From Micromonospora rubida (lineage in GTDB: Bacteria; Actinomycetota; Actinomycetes; Mycobacteriales; Micromonosporaceae): a stretch of 64,000 bases of DNA. The notes beneath the pieces are model-generated. The model was given only the letters and a program-made list of their open reading frames with translations, searched no databases and was not told the DNA's origin. Numbering within the stretch: position 1 is the first letter of the stretch; each line of letters starts with the position of its first letter. The stretch spans positions 248,001 through 312,000 of the forward strand of contig NZ_JAAALO010000003.1 of NCBI RefSeq assembly GCF_009908295.1, read 5' to 3'. Shown here piece by piece: positions 16,268 to 24,987 of the stretch. The position numbers were made by a program, and so were the translations under genes.

Positions 16268-17379
16268 CAAGGCTGCCCCTCCAGGTCGCGCAGTCTCCTA
16301 ATGAAGTGTCTGCTGATGTGCTCCCAGGTCACCTCATCCGGTCGGTCATCTTGCACCCGGAGTTCCTCGTACAAGCCGTAGAGTAACCATTGCATCTCGC
16401 GAATGGTTGCCAGTCGACCGTTGTCGATGAAGTCTTCCAGTGCGGTGGGTGCCAGCCGGGGGAGGGTGCCGGCCGGCAGCCGGTCCAGTCGGTGCTGGGC
16501 GAACTGGTCCGCGTGCCGGTGGTCGAAGCCGCTGACGTGCAGGTAGACGGGCGGCACCGGGCTGTCCCGGTCCAGCGCCTGGCGGTGCTCGGCGGGCAGC
16601 GCGTAGGCCGTCTCGGCGAAGAAGACGACCCGCCGGGGTGCCCGGGTCCCGTAGTAGACCAGCTCCTCGGTCAGGTCGGCCGAGGGCGGCAGCAGCACGA
16701 TGAGGACCTGGTCGCGCTCCAGGCAGCCGGGCAGGTTGCGGTACGCGTCGTCCGGGCTGTCCCGCATCTCGTACGCGAGGTTCGTGGTGAGCAGCTGGAG
16801 CTCGAAGAGCTTGTCCATCAGCGCCCGGCACACGTTGCCCCGGCGCTGCGGGATGGCCTCGTTGTCCCGCGCCTCCCGGGTGAGGTCGACCACCTCGGCC
16901 GTCAGGTCGGCCTTGCCGAGCTGCTCCCGCAGCCAGTACGCGCAGCGGTTGATCAGCGCGGTCTTGCCGCATCCCCGTTCCCCGGTGACCAGCACCAGTC
17001 GGCCCTCATGGTGCAGGTAGGAAGGGTCGCCGAACTCCTCCTGGCACTGCTCGAAGGATTCCTCGGTGTGGTCCACCGGCACGTAGAAGTGCACGTGGTC
17101 GCGGTGGCGCAGCGGGTTGAGCGGGTCGACGTCCCGGCGCAGGCCCGGCACGGCGAAGGGGTTCGGCGGTCGCGCCGCCCGCCGCCGCCGACCGTTCCCG
17201 GCGGGCACCGACCCGCCGTTCCCGGTCCGCTCAGCCCCGCCGTTCCCGGTCTGCGCCGGCCCGCCTGCGCCTGCCGGCGCCGGCCCGCCGGCCGGGCGCG
17301 GAGCGTCGGCCGCCCGGTCCGTCCTGGTGGCGTCCGGGCTGGGGCCGAGCGGCTCGTCAGCGGTCGGGGCGGCGGTCAC
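16267..17379 (-). CDS. P-loop ATPase, 370 residues, second ATPase of the operon
   Basis: The first 90 residues are a low-complexity Pro/Gly/Ala linker with near-repeats of the type TGNGG. The body has Walker A GERGCGKTA and a Walker-B-like strand, QVLIVLLPPSAD, plus a sensor-like VVFFAETAY. The start is the GTG at 17379, whose GTGA overlaps the stop of the upstream membrane protein gene; the stop abuts the start of the larger ATPase. The conserved core begins with NPFAVPGLRRDVDPLNPL, an arrangement that positions the ATPase on a partner before the P-loop. It may act with the 757-residue ATPase as a hetero-oligomer tethered to the membrane by the first gene product. The family is not recognised beyond P-loop NTPase. 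Confidence 0.78.
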   Translation of the reverse strand: MTAAPTADEPLGPSPDATRTDRAADAPRPAGGPAPAGAGGPAQTGNGGAERTGNGGSVPAGNGRRRRAARPPNPFAVPGLRRDVDPLNPLRHRDHVHFYVPVDHTEESFEQCQEEFGDPSYLHHEGRLVLVTGERGCGKTALINRCAYWLREQLGKADLTAEVVDLTREARDNEAIPQRRGNVCRALMDKLFELQLLTTNLAYEMRDSPDDAYRNLPGCLERDQVLIVLLPPSADLTEELVYYGTRAPRRVVFFAETAYALPAEHRQALDRDSPVPPVYLHVSGFDHRHADQFAQHRLDRLPAGTLPRLAPTALEDFIDNGRLATIREMQWLLYGLYEELRVQDDRPDEVTWEHISRHFIRRLRDLEGQP

Positions 17380-18209
17380 CGCACGCCCGCCGGGGGTCGA
17401 CCGGGAAGGAGCCCGGAGTGCTGTACGGCCTGGGCCACCTGCTCCACCTCCGTCGCGAGCTGGCTGAGGGCGTCCCGCTGCCCCCTGATCCACTCGGCCC
17501 GGCGCTCCGGGTCCCGTCCAGCCGGGACGGCCCGGGACTCCACCGGGTTCTGGTCGAGGCCGGCGCTGAGCCGGCGCGGCAGCTCCCAGCCCCGGCGGGC
17601 GTCGGTCACCGCGTTCAGCCGGTTGACGAGTTCGAGCCGCCACTTCCGCGCCTCGCCGTCCTCCGGGGGAAGCCCCGGTCGGGCCTGCTCCAGCTCGCGC
17701 AGCAGCGCCTCGGCAGCGCGCCGGTACTCCCGGCCCGCCGTGCGCAGCGAGTCGGCCTCGGCCCGGCGTACCCCGGCCGTGGCCTGCCGCCCGCTGAACC
17801 AGGCGGCGAGCACCGCGCTGGCGGCGGCGAGCACGAGCGAGGGCGCCACCGTCGACCAGGGGGACGAGTTGCCGCCCGACGACCCGCCCTGCCGGCCGGC
17901 GGCGAGCAACCCCAGGCAGGCCCGGTCGAAGTCGGCCCGCCGGTCCGCCCGCCACTGCTCGATGTCGCCCTGCCCGGTCCGCCAGGTCAGCAGGCCGGTC
18001 GACGGGCCGGGTTCGACCAGGTCCAGCGCCACGGCGGCGTCCGCCAGGCTTGCCCGGTGCTCCGCGGACAGGCAGTGGATCCGGGCCCCGTCGTCGACCT
18101 TCGGGCCGGCCGTGGCCTGCCAGTACGCCAGCCCGACCGCGACCAGCACGAGCAGGACGGCACACGTCGCCACGACGGCCGGACGGCCGATGACGGATGG
18201 CACTCGCAT
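17376..18209 (-). CDS. Membrane-anchored protein with two transmembrane helices, first gene of ATPase operon
   Basis: The 277-residue product starts at the ATG at 18209 (MRVPSVIG). An N-terminal helix at about residues 8-25 comes first, then an extracytoplasmic domain of about 100 residues with two Cys (near HCLSAE and RACLG) that could form a disulfide. A second helix lies at about 140-158, and a long cytosolic coiled coil (about 165-277) follows that is rich in Arg/Glu/Leu. It shares 4-nt overlaps with the downstream ATPase gene. The arrangement suggests a sensor: an outside domain, a helix, then a coil passing a signal to ATPases. An ATG further upstream (18293) gives an unlikely extension. 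No family is recognised; topology is read by eye. Confidence 0.7.
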   Translation of the reverse strand: MRVPSVIGRPAVVATCAVLLVLVAVGLAYWQATAGPKVDDGARIHCLSAEHRASLADAAVALDLVEPGPSTGLLTWRTGQGDIEQWRADRRADFDRACLGLLAAGRQGGSSGGNSSPWSTVAPSLVLAAASAVLAAWFSGRQATAGVRRAEADSLRTAGREYRRAAEALLRELEQARPGLPPEDGEARKWRLELVNRLNAVTDARRGWELPRRLSAGLDQNPVESRAVPAGRDPERRAEWIRGQRDALSQLATEVEQVAQAVQHSGLLPGRPPAGVR

Positions 18210-18342
18210 AACGGCTGACTGTAGTGAAACCGAAGCATCCATGGATACCGCCGCCCGGTCGGAGATCCCGCTGACGCGCCGGCCCGGTCTCATCCGTAGG
18301 GCCTACCACCGGTGCCTCCGCCCGCCTGCCCCCTGCCGTCGA

Positions 18343-19011
18343 TCAGCGGAGGTCGGTCGTGGTGTCCTCCGGCCGGTTCGCCGGACGCGGCGGCGCCGAC
18401 CACGGCGACTCCCCGCCGGTACGCCGGGGCAGCGGCTCGGGCGCGCTCTGGTCCGGGTAGCCCAGGGTGAGCGGGCCGCTGTCCCGGTCGGGGCCGCTGT
18501 CCCGGTCCGGGCCGTTGCCGGGCGGCGGCCAGTCGGTGAGCGTGAAGGTGTTCTCGTCCGGCTTTCCGGCCGGGGCGGTCGCCGGCTGCGGCCAGCGCCG
18601 CCACCGCTGCCGGCTGGCCGTGGCCATCAGCAGCAGCACGCCGAGCAGGAAGAGGGTGCCGTTCTGCACCGGCAGGTGCAGCGGCAGCGGGTCGCTCAGC
18701 ACCTTCCGATCCCCGGGGAGGAGGTCGCGCACCTCGAACGGCGTGACGAACATCCCGACGTACGGGGCGACCAGCAGCAGCCCCGCGACCAGCGGGCCGA
18801 GCGGCGAGACGCGCAGGGTGCCCAGCAGGCCGAGCAGGATGCCGGCGACGGCCAGGTAGACGGCCGGCTCGATCAGGTTGGCCGTGTTGAACGTGCCGAT
18901 CTCCACCCACCGGGTGATCGTGCGGCTCGACCCGTCCTGTCCGAGGGTGACCAGCACCCAGGTGACGGGTGCCACCACCAACCCGGCGAGGAAGCTCCAG
19001 AGATGTCGCAT
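18343..19011 (-). CDS. Small membrane protein with disordered tail
   Basis: The 222-residue product has about four hydrophobic helices in its first 140 residues (start MRHLWSFLAGLVVAPVTWVL), then a polar Pro/Arg/Asp-rich cytosolic tail containing a short internal duplication, GPDRDSG twice in a row. No catalytic motif is visible and I do not recognise the family. It is read divergently from the thioesterase gene with only 23 bp between the two ATG codons, so at least one of the two messages is probably leaderless or has its promoter inside the other gene. It lies just outside the ATPase operon, separated by about 130 bp, and need not belong to it. Confidence 0.75.
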   Translation of the reverse strand: MRHLWSFLAGLVVAPVTWVLVTLGQDGSSRTITRWVEIGTFNTANLIEPAVYLAVAGILLGLLGTLRVSPLGPLVAGLLLVAPYVGMFVTPFEVRDLLPGDRKVLSDPLPLHLPVQNGTLFLLGVLLLMATASRQRWRRWPQPATAPAGKPDENTFTLTDWPPPGNGPDRDSGPDRDSGPLTLGYPDQSAPEPLPRRTGGESPWSAPPRPANRPEDTTTDLR

Positions 19012-19034
19012 CCGCGCACCGTACCGTTTCCCGC

Positions 19035-19553
19035 ATGACAGATCATCCCTCCGCCTCGCCGCAGGGCAAGCCCACCTCGTACTCCCGCGTCACGCTCAGC
19101 CGAATCATGACGGCGGTCGATGTCAATCTGTACGGGACCGTGCACGGAGGGGTGTTGATGAAGTTCGTCGACGACGTGGCGGGCGCGGCGGCGGCCCGGC
19201 ACAGCGGCGGCACGGCGGTGACCGCCGCGATCGACGAGATCATCTTCTCCGAGGCGGTCCGGGTGGGTGACCTGGTGCACGCGCACGCCCAGGTCAACTG
19301 GACCGGGCAGACGTCGATGGAGGTGGGCGTGCGGGTGGTCGCCGAGCGCTGGGACTCGGCCGAGGACGCGCCCGTCCGGGTGGCCACCGCGTACCTGGTC
19401 TTCGTGGGGGTGGACGTGGGCGGGGCGCCCCGCCCGGTCCGGCCGGTGCTGCCGGAGACCCCGGAGGACGAGCGCCGCTACCGGGAGGCCGAGATCCGCC
19501 GCGCCCACCGGCTCGCGAAGCGCCGCGCCATCCAGGCGCATCGGGAGAGCTGA
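19035..19553 (+). CDS. Acyl-CoA thioesterase, hotdog fold (YciA/BACH type)
   Basis: The enzyme hydrolyses acyl-CoA to free acid and CoA in the cytosol. The 172-residue protein has the hotdog signature: NLYGTVHGGVLMKFVDDVAG, with the conserved Asn, the HGG turn and the Asp on the long central helix, then the DEIIFSEAVRVGD strand-turn typical of the YciA/BACH acyl-CoA hydrolases. The C-terminal 25 residues are a charged helix. The ATG at 19035 has almost no leader after the divergent gene start at 19011. It lies 95 bp upstream of acetoacetyl-CoA synthetase in the same direction, so the two may act on the same CoA pool. The family is secure; the substrate is unknown. Confidence 0.88.
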   Translation: MTDHPSASPQGKPTSYSRVTLSRIMTAVDVNLYGTVHGGVLMKFVDDVAGAAAARHSGGTAVTAAIDEIIFSEAVRVGDLVHAHAQVNWTGQTSMEVGVRVVAERWDSAEDAPVRVATAYLVFVGVDVGGAPRPVRPVLPETPEDERRYREAEIRRAHRLAKRRAIQAHRES

Positions 19554-19647
19554 CCCCGCTCGGCGGACAGTGCCGCCGCGAGGTAGGGCAAGATGGCGCC
19601 AGGGCCCATGTCACAAGGTGGTGCGGGGCCCGGAGGAGGGTGGAGCA

Positions 19648-21693
19648 GTGGGTGACGTGCTGTGGACGCCGCCGGCGGACGTGCGTGAGCGGTCCCGGAT
19701 CGGCGGCTACCTGCGCTGGCTGGCCGAGCACCGCGGGCTGGAGTTCGCCGACTACGACGCGCTGTGGCAGTGGTCGGTCACCGACCTCGACGCGTTCTGG
19801 CGCTCCGTCTGGGACCACTTCGGCGTCGTCGCGCACACCGAGCCGACGGCCACGCTGACCGACCCGGTGATGCCGGGGACCCGCTGGTTCCCCGGGGCCA
19901 CCCTCAACTACGCCGAGAACGTGCTGCGGATGCCGGGGCTGGGCGACGACGACCCGGTGGTGATCGCGCACGGCCAGACCCGCGCCCCGGAGACCCTGAC
20001 CGCCGCCGAGTTGCGCGAGCGGGTCCGCCGGGTGGCGGCCGGGCTGCGCCGGCTCGGCGTCGGCCCGGGCGACCGGGTGGCCGCGTACGCGCCGAACATC
20101 CCCGAGACGTACGTGCTGCTGCTGGCCACCGCCAGCCTCGGCGCGGTCTTCTCGTCCTGCGCCCCCGAGTTCGGCACCCGCAGCGTCACCGACCGGTGGC
20201 GGCAGATCGAGCCGAAGGTCCTCGTCGCCGTCGACGGCTACCGGTACGGCGACAAGCCCGTCGACCGGCGTGCCGAGGTGGCCGCGATCCGGGCCGCCCT
20301 GCCGTCGCTCCGGCACACCGTCAGCGTCCCGTACCTCTACCCGGCCGGGGCCGGCGGCCATGATTCGGCCTCGGCGCCGCTGGGCGGCGCTCCGGACCGG
20401 ATGAAGGCCGCGCCCGGGGGCACGGTCTCCTGGGCCGAGCTGGCCGCGCCGACCGACGAGCCGCTGGCCTTCGTCCCGGTGCCGTTCGACCACCCGCTGT
20501 ACGTGCTCTACTCCTCCGGCACCACCGGGCTGCCCAAGCCGATCGTGCACGGCCACGGCGGCATCCTGCTGGAACACCTGAAGATGCTCGCCCTGCACCA
20601 CGACCTGGGCCCGGGCGACCGGTTCCTCTGGTTCACCACCACCGGCTGGATGATGTGGAACTTCCTGGTCTCCGGGCCGGCGGTGGGCGCGGCGATCGTG
20701 CTGTTCGACGGCAACCCCGGCCACCCCGACCTGGGCGGGCTGTGGCGACTGGCCGAGGAGACGGGCACCACGTACTTCGGCACCTCCGCGCCGTACCTGC
20801 TGGCCTGCCGCAAGGCCGGGCTGGTGCCGAGGGAGATCGCCGACCTGTCCGCGCTGCGGGGGGTCGGCTCGACCGGAGCGCCGCTGCCCGCCGAGGGCTT
20901 CACCTGGGTGTACGCCAACGTCGGCGACGCCCTCCAGCTCCAGTCCCTCTCCGGCGGCACGGACGTGTGCACCGGCTTCGTCGGCGGGGTGCCGCTGCTG
21001 CCGGTGCACGCCGGGGAGATCACCTGCCGGGCCCTCGGGGCGAAGGTGGAGGCCCGTTCCGCCGACGGCACCCCGGTGGTCGGCGAGCTGGGCGAGCTGG
21101 TGATCACCGCGCCGATGCCGAGCATGCCGGTCGGGTTCTGGAACGACCCGGACGGCGCCCGCTACCGGGAGGCGTACTTCGACGTCTACCCGGGGGTGTG
21201 GCGGCACGGGGACTGGATCACCATCAACGACCGGGGCGGCTGCGTGATCACCGGCCGCTCCGACGCCACCCTCAACCGGGGCGGGGTCCGGCTCGGCACC
21301 GCCGAGTTCTACTCCGTCGTCGAGGGCCTGGACGAGGTCGTCGACTCGGTGGTGGTGCACCTGGAGGACGACGAGGGCGGCGCGGGGGAGCTGCTGCTGT
21401 TCGTGGTGCTCGCCGAGGGCCTGGAGCTGGGCGACGACCTGCGCAAGAAGATCTGCCGCGAGCTGCGTACCGCCCTCTCGCCGAGGCACGTCCCCGACGA
21501 GATCCACCAGGTGCGGGCCGTCCCGCGCACCCTGTCGGCGAAGAAGCTGGAGGTCCCGGTGAAGAAGATTCTCACCGGCACCCCGGTCGACAACGCGGCG
21601 GCCAGGGGCGCACTGGCCAACCCGGAGTCCCTGACGGCCTTCGCCGCCTTCGCCCAGCGCCGCTCGGAGTCGGGCTCCCAGACCCCCGCCTGA
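19648..21693 (+). CDS. Acetoacetate-CoA ligase (acetoacetyl-CoA synthetase)
   Basis: An adenylate-forming ligase that activates acetoacetate to acetoacetyl-CoA. The 681-residue length fits this subfamily. Seen in order: the N-terminal motif RIGGYLRWLAEHRGL typical of the acetoacetyl-CoA synthetase group, PGTRWFPGATLNYAEN, the AMP-binding P-loop-like YSSGTTGLPKPI, TGWMMWNF, SLSGGTDVCTGF, and the C-terminal GRSDATLNRGGVR hinge with the catalytic Lys in LSAKKLEVPVKK near the end. The start is GTG 19648 behind GGAGGAGGG. It is convergent with the TIGR03089 gene across 56 bp that hold small GC-rich hairpins. The likely role is ketone-body or polyhydroxybutyrate-type carbon recovery. Confidence 0.9.
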   Translation: MGDVLWTPPADVRERSRIGGYLRWLAEHRGLEFADYDALWQWSVTDLDAFWRSVWDHFGVVAHTEPTATLTDPVMPGTRWFPGATLNYAENVLRMPGLGDDDPVVIAHGQTRAPETLTAAELRERVRRVAAGLRRLGVGPGDRVAAYAPNIPETYVLLLATASLGAVFSSCAPEFGTRSVTDRWRQIEPKVLVAVDGYRYGDKPVDRRAEVAAIRAALPSLRHTVSVPYLYPAGAGGHDSASAPLGGAPDRMKAAPGGTVSWAELAAPTDEPLAFVPVPFDHPLYVLYSSGTTGLPKPIVHGHGGILLEHLKMLALHHDLGPGDRFLWFTTTGWMMWNFLVSGPAVGAAIVLFDGNPGHPDLGGLWRLAEETGTTYFGTSAPYLLACRKAGLVPREIADLSALRGVGSTGAPLPAEGFTWVYANVGDALQLQSLSGGTDVCTGFVGGVPLLPVHAGEITCRALGAKVEARSADGTPVVGELGELVITAPMPSMPVGFWNDPDGARYREAYFDVYPGVWRHGDWITINDRGGCVITGRSDATLNRGGVRLGTAEFYSVVEGLDEVVDSVVVHLEDDEGGAGELLLFVVLAEGLELGDDLRKKICRELRTALSPRHVPDEIHQVRAVPRTLSAKKLEVPVKKILTGTPVDNAAARGALANPESLTAFAAFAQRRSESGSQTPA

Positions 21694-21749
21694 CCCCGTC
21701 GATCATCCAGGGGCGGTGCCGCGAAAGCGGCGCACGCCGCTGATCGGCG

Positions 21750-22439
21750 TCAGGTCAGGGCCAGGGTGACCTTTTCCGTGTCCGTGCGGGAGGGGACGCG
21801 GGCCGGGTCGAGGTTGGCGCAGAGGACGACGGTGGCGCCGGCCATCAGCGGGGCCAGCAGCCAGTCGACCGGGTCGGGGTGGGCGGCGGCGTCCAGCAGG
21901 ACCCGGTCGCCCCGGGCGATGCCCAGCTCCGTCGCGCGGGTGGCCGCGCGGGCCAGCAGCTCCGCGTCCTGCGGCCCGCCCTTCGGGTACGGGGTGAAGT
22001 GGTCGCCGTGCGCCCGGACGGCGAGCACGTAGTCGGCGAAGCCGGCGGGCACCTCGCGCAGCGGCTGGGCGAACGGGGCGAGCGCGAGCACGTACCGCTC
22101 GCCGGCCGGCCAGGCGTCCGCCTCGGCGACCCGGTCGACGGCGGCGAAGAGCACCTCGGCCGGGCCCGGGCCGCCGGCCACGGTCAGCCCCACCGACCAG
22201 CAGCCGAGCAGCACGGCGGCGGTCTGCCAGTGCGGTGGCAGCAGCACCGCGGCCGACTCGCCCGGCCCGGTGCCGATTTCGTCGACGAGCAGGTTGGCGG
22301 TCTTGGCCACCCAGTTGGCCAGCGTCGCGCCGGACAGTTCGGCGCGCTCGCCGGTGGCGTCGTCGTACCAGGTCAACAGGGGGCGGGTGGGGTCGGGCGC
22401 GATCGCGTCGGTGAACACCAGGGCAATGTTGTCGGCCAT
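21750..22439 (-). CDS. TIGR03089 family protein (truncated adenylate-forming-enzyme-like)
   Basis: The 229-residue protein resembles the N-terminal part of acyl-adenylating enzymes (WYDDATGERAELSGATLANW, VAVLLPPHWQTAAVLLGCW) but lacks the adenylation core: there is no SGTTG loop and no C-terminal lid. That is the character of the actinobacterial TIGR03089 family, whose function is unknown. It begins at the ATG at 22439 and is divergent from the glycosyltransferase gene, the same pairing that occurs near the cell-wall mannose and rhamnose genes of mycobacteria. It cannot be an active ligase by itself. It may be a substrate-binding or scaffolding relic. Confidence 0.8.
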   Translation of the reverse strand: MADNIALVFTDAIAPDPTRPLLTWYDDATGERAELSGATLANWVAKTANLLVDEIGTGPGESAAVLLPPHWQTAAVLLGCWSVGLTVAGGPGPAEVLFAAVDRVAEADAWPAGERYVLALAPFAQPLREVPAGFADYVLAVRAHGDHFTPYPKGGPQDAELLARAATRATELGIARGDRVLLDAAAHPDPVDWLLAPLMAGATVVLCANLDPARVPSRTDTEKVTLALT

Positions 22440-22590
22440 CGGCGCGAACGATACGCCCCCCGCGCCCGCAGTCGTTGACAAGGACAAGTCGGCGTACCGT
22501 CGGGTCGCAGTCAGCGCCCGGCCCTGGCTCCGGCGTAGGCTTGCCCGGAGTGTTGTTCCCCACAGATTCGCCACTGCAAGGAGTCGCCCC

Positions 22591-23736
22591 GTGACCGCCG
22601 GTCGCCCGCCCCGCGTACTCATCGACGCCACTAGTGTCCCCGTCGACCGCGGTGGCGTCGGTCGATACGTCGATGGCCTGCTCGGCGCCCTCGGCAAGGT
22701 GTGCGGCCAGGGGGTCGACCTGGCCGTGGTCAGCCTCCGCACCGACCTGGAGCGCTACAGCCGGATGCTGCCCGGCGCGGAGATCGTCGCCGCCCCGGCC
22801 GCGGTGGCGCACCGGCCGGCCCGGCTCGCCTGGGAGCAGACCGGCCTGCCCCTGCTGGCCCAGCAGGTCGGCGCGCAGGTGCTGCACTCGCCGTTCTACA
22901 CGTGCCCGCTGCGGGCGGGCTGCCCGGTGACGGTGACCGTGCACGACGCGACGTTCTTCACCGAGCCGGAGCACTACGACAAGTCCCGCCGGACGTTCTT
23001 CCGCAGCGCGATCAAGACCTCGCTGCGCCGCGCCAGCCGGGTGATCGTGCCGAGCAAGGCCACCCGGGACGAGCTGATCCGCCTGCTCGACGCCGACCCG
23101 ACCCGGATCGACGTCGCCTACCACGGGGTCGACCACGCCGCCTTCCACGCCCCGGGCGAGGAGGAGAAGGCCCGGGTCCGGGCCCGGCTGGGGCTCGGCG
23201 ACAGCAGCTACATCGCCTTCCTCGGGGCGAAGGAGCCGCGTAAGAACGTCCCCAACCTGATCCGCGGCTGGGTCCGGGCGGTGGCCGACCGGGTCGACCC
23301 GCCGGCGTTGGTCGTCGCGGGCGGCCAGGGGCACGACGACGACATCGACCGGGCGGTCGCCGAGGTGCCGTCGCACCTGCGGCTGCTCCGCCCGGGTTAC
23401 CTGCGCTACGCCGACCTGCCGGGCTTCCTCGGCGGGGCGCTGGTCGCCGCCTACCCGTCGTACGGTGAGGGCTTCGGCCTGCCGATCCTGGAGGCGATGG
23501 CCTGCGCCGCCCCGGTGCTGACCACCCCGCGGCTGTCGCTGCCGGAGGTCGGCGGCGACGCCGTCGCCTACACCAGCGAGGACCCGGCCCAGATCGCCGC
23601 CGACCTGGTCGCCCTGCTGGACGACGAGCAGCGACGGTTGTCGCTGGCCAAGGCCGGTTTCGACCGGGCGAAGGAGTTCACCTGGGAGTCCAGCGCCGAG
23701 GTGCACATCGCGGCGTGGAGCCGGGCCCGCGCCTGA
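22591..23736 (+). CDS. GT4-type glycosyltransferase
   Basis: A GT-B fold retaining glycosyltransferase of 381 residues that probably transfers a hexose to a cell-envelope acceptor in the cytosol. The N-terminal Rossmann half contains GGVGRYVDGLL, the acceptor-loop Gly motif. The C-terminal half contains FLGAKEPRKNVPNLI, the phosphate-binding stretch, and YGEGFGLPILEAMACAAPVLT, the E-x7-E donor motif. The start is GTG 22591 behind AAGGAG. It lies 52 bp upstream of mannose-1-phosphate guanylyltransferase in the same direction, so GDP-mannose is the likely donor and a mannosyltransferase role is a reasonable inference. Similar genes lie near manB/wbbL in other actinobacteria. Confidence 0.88.
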   Translation: MTAGRPPRVLIDATSVPVDRGGVGRYVDGLLGALGKVCGQGVDLAVVSLRTDLERYSRMLPGAEIVAAPAAVAHRPARLAWEQTGLPLLAQQVGAQVLHSPFYTCPLRAGCPVTVTVHDATFFTEPEHYDKSRRTFFRSAIKTSLRRASRVIVPSKATRDELIRLLDADPTRIDVAYHGVDHAAFHAPGEEEKARVRARLGLGDSSYIAFLGAKEPRKNVPNLIRGWVRAVADRVDPPALVVAGGQGHDDDIDRAVAEVPSHLRLLRPGYLRYADLPGFLGGALVAAYPSYGEGFGLPILEAMACAAPVLTTPRLSLPEVGGDAVAYTSEDPAQIAADLVALLDDEQRRLSLAKAGFDRAKEFTWESSAEVHIAAWSRARA

Positions 23737-23788
23737 GGCTTCGGCCGACGGTGCGTCCGTAGCGTGGCGGTTCGGGCATGATGTGCTG

Positions 23789-24880
23789 ATGCTCTACGCC
23801 GTCATCCCGGCGGGCGGCAGCGGCACGAGGTTGTGGCCGTTGTCCCGCGCGGGCCATCCCAAGTTCCTCCACCCGCTCACCGGCACCCCCGCGTCCCTGC
23901 TCCAGGCGACAGTGGACCGGTTGGCCCCGCTGACCACCCCGGAACACGTCCTGGTGGTCACCGGAGCCGCGCATGTCACTGCGGTGGCGCGACAGCTTGC
24001 CGGCCTGCCCGAGGAGAACATCCTTGTGGAGCCCTCCCCTCGGGACTCCTGCGCGGCGATCGCACTCGCCGCGGCGGTGATCGCGCTGCGCGAGCCGGAC
24101 GCGGTGATGGGCTCCTTCGCCGCCGACCACCTGATCCGGGACGTCGACGCGTGGGTGGCCACGGTCCGCGAGGCGGTGCGCGGCGCCGAGCAGGGGCTGC
24201 TCATGACGGTGGGGATCACCCCCACCCGGGCCGAGACCGGGTACGGCTACCTGCACACCGGCGACCCGGTCGGCGACGGGCCGCTGCGGCCGGTGCGGGA
24301 GTTCAAGGAGAAGCCGGCCGCCGAGGTGGCGGAGGCGTACCTGCGCTCGGGGCACCATTTGTGGAACGCCAGCATGTTCGTCTGGCGGGTCGACGTGTTC
24401 CTGGCCGAGCTGGCCCGGCAGCAGCCGGCGCTGCACGCCGGGATCACCGCGATCGCCGCCGCCTGGGGCACCCCGGAGCAGGACGACGTCCTCGGCACGG
24501 TCTGGCAGACCCTGCCGAAGATCTCCGTCGACTACGCGGTGATGGAGGGCGCGGCGACCGCCGGCCGGGTGGCGACGGTCCCCGGTGACTTCGGCTGGAA
24601 CGACGTCGGCGACTTCCACACCCTCGGCGACGTGCTCCCGGCCGACCCGGCCGGCAACGTGGTGCTCGGCGTGGACGCCGAACCGGGCGTGCTGTTGCGC
24701 GACAGCACCAACCTGGTTGTGGTCCCGCATTCCGGCCGGCTGGTGGCCGTGCTCGGCGTGCACGACCTGATCGTGGTCGACACCCCGGACGCGGTGCTGG
24801 TCTGCCCCCGCGACCGCGCCCAGGACGTGAAGGCCCTCGTCGACGAGCTGAAGGACCGGGGCGAGGAGAGCTACATCTGA
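23789..24880 (+). CDS. manC: Mannose-1-phosphate guanylyltransferase
   Basis: The enzyme makes GDP-mannose from mannose-1-phosphate and GTP for mannosylated lipids and glycoproteins. The 363-residue product has the nucleotidyltransferase P-loop-like AGGSGTRLWPLSR, the FAADHLI metal region, EFKEKP, WNASMFVWR and FGWNDVGDF motifs typical of GDP-mannose pyrophosphorylases. It lacks the type II isomerase domain, so it is a monofunctional enzyme. The ATG at 23789 is preferred over a GTG two codons upstream. It follows the glycosyltransferase closely and ends convergent with the Nudix gene across a hairpin-rich 107 bp. Gene order of TIGR03089, glycosyltransferase and manC mirrors mycobacterial Rv3268-Rv3264c. 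Confidence 0.92.
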   Translation: MLYAVIPAGGSGTRLWPLSRAGHPKFLHPLTGTPASLLQATVDRLAPLTTPEHVLVVTGAAHVTAVARQLAGLPEENILVEPSPRDSCAAIALAAAVIALREPDAVMGSFAADHLIRDVDAWVATVREAVRGAEQGLLMTVGITPTRAETGYGYLHTGDPVGDGPLRPVREFKEKPAAEVAEAYLRSGHHLWNASMFVWRVDVFLAELARQQPALHAGITAIAAAWGTPEQDDVLGTVWQTLPKISVDYAVMEGAATAGRVATVPGDFGWNDVGDFHTLGDVLPADPAGNVVLGVDAEPGVLLRDSTNLVVVPHSGRLVAVLGVHDLIVVDTPDAVLVCPRDRAQDVKALVDELKDRGEESYI

Positions 24881-24926
24881 CCCGTCCGACCCGGGCGGCG
24901 GCGGCCGTTGCCCGGACCCGGGGCGG

Positions 24927-24943
24927 CCCTGGATCAGCCAGGG
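24927..24943. terminator. Small hairpin between convergent genes
   Basis: CCCTGG, a 5-nt loop and CCAGGG form a 6-bp stem between the convergent manC and Nudix genes. No T-tract follows, as is common in high-GC actinomycetes. The rest of the gap has further GC-rich palindromes, so this is one candidate among several. Confidence 0.35.
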
Positions 24944-24987
24944 TCAGCCTGGGGCCGGCTCGTCGCCGGGCCCGGGCCGGCCCGGGT

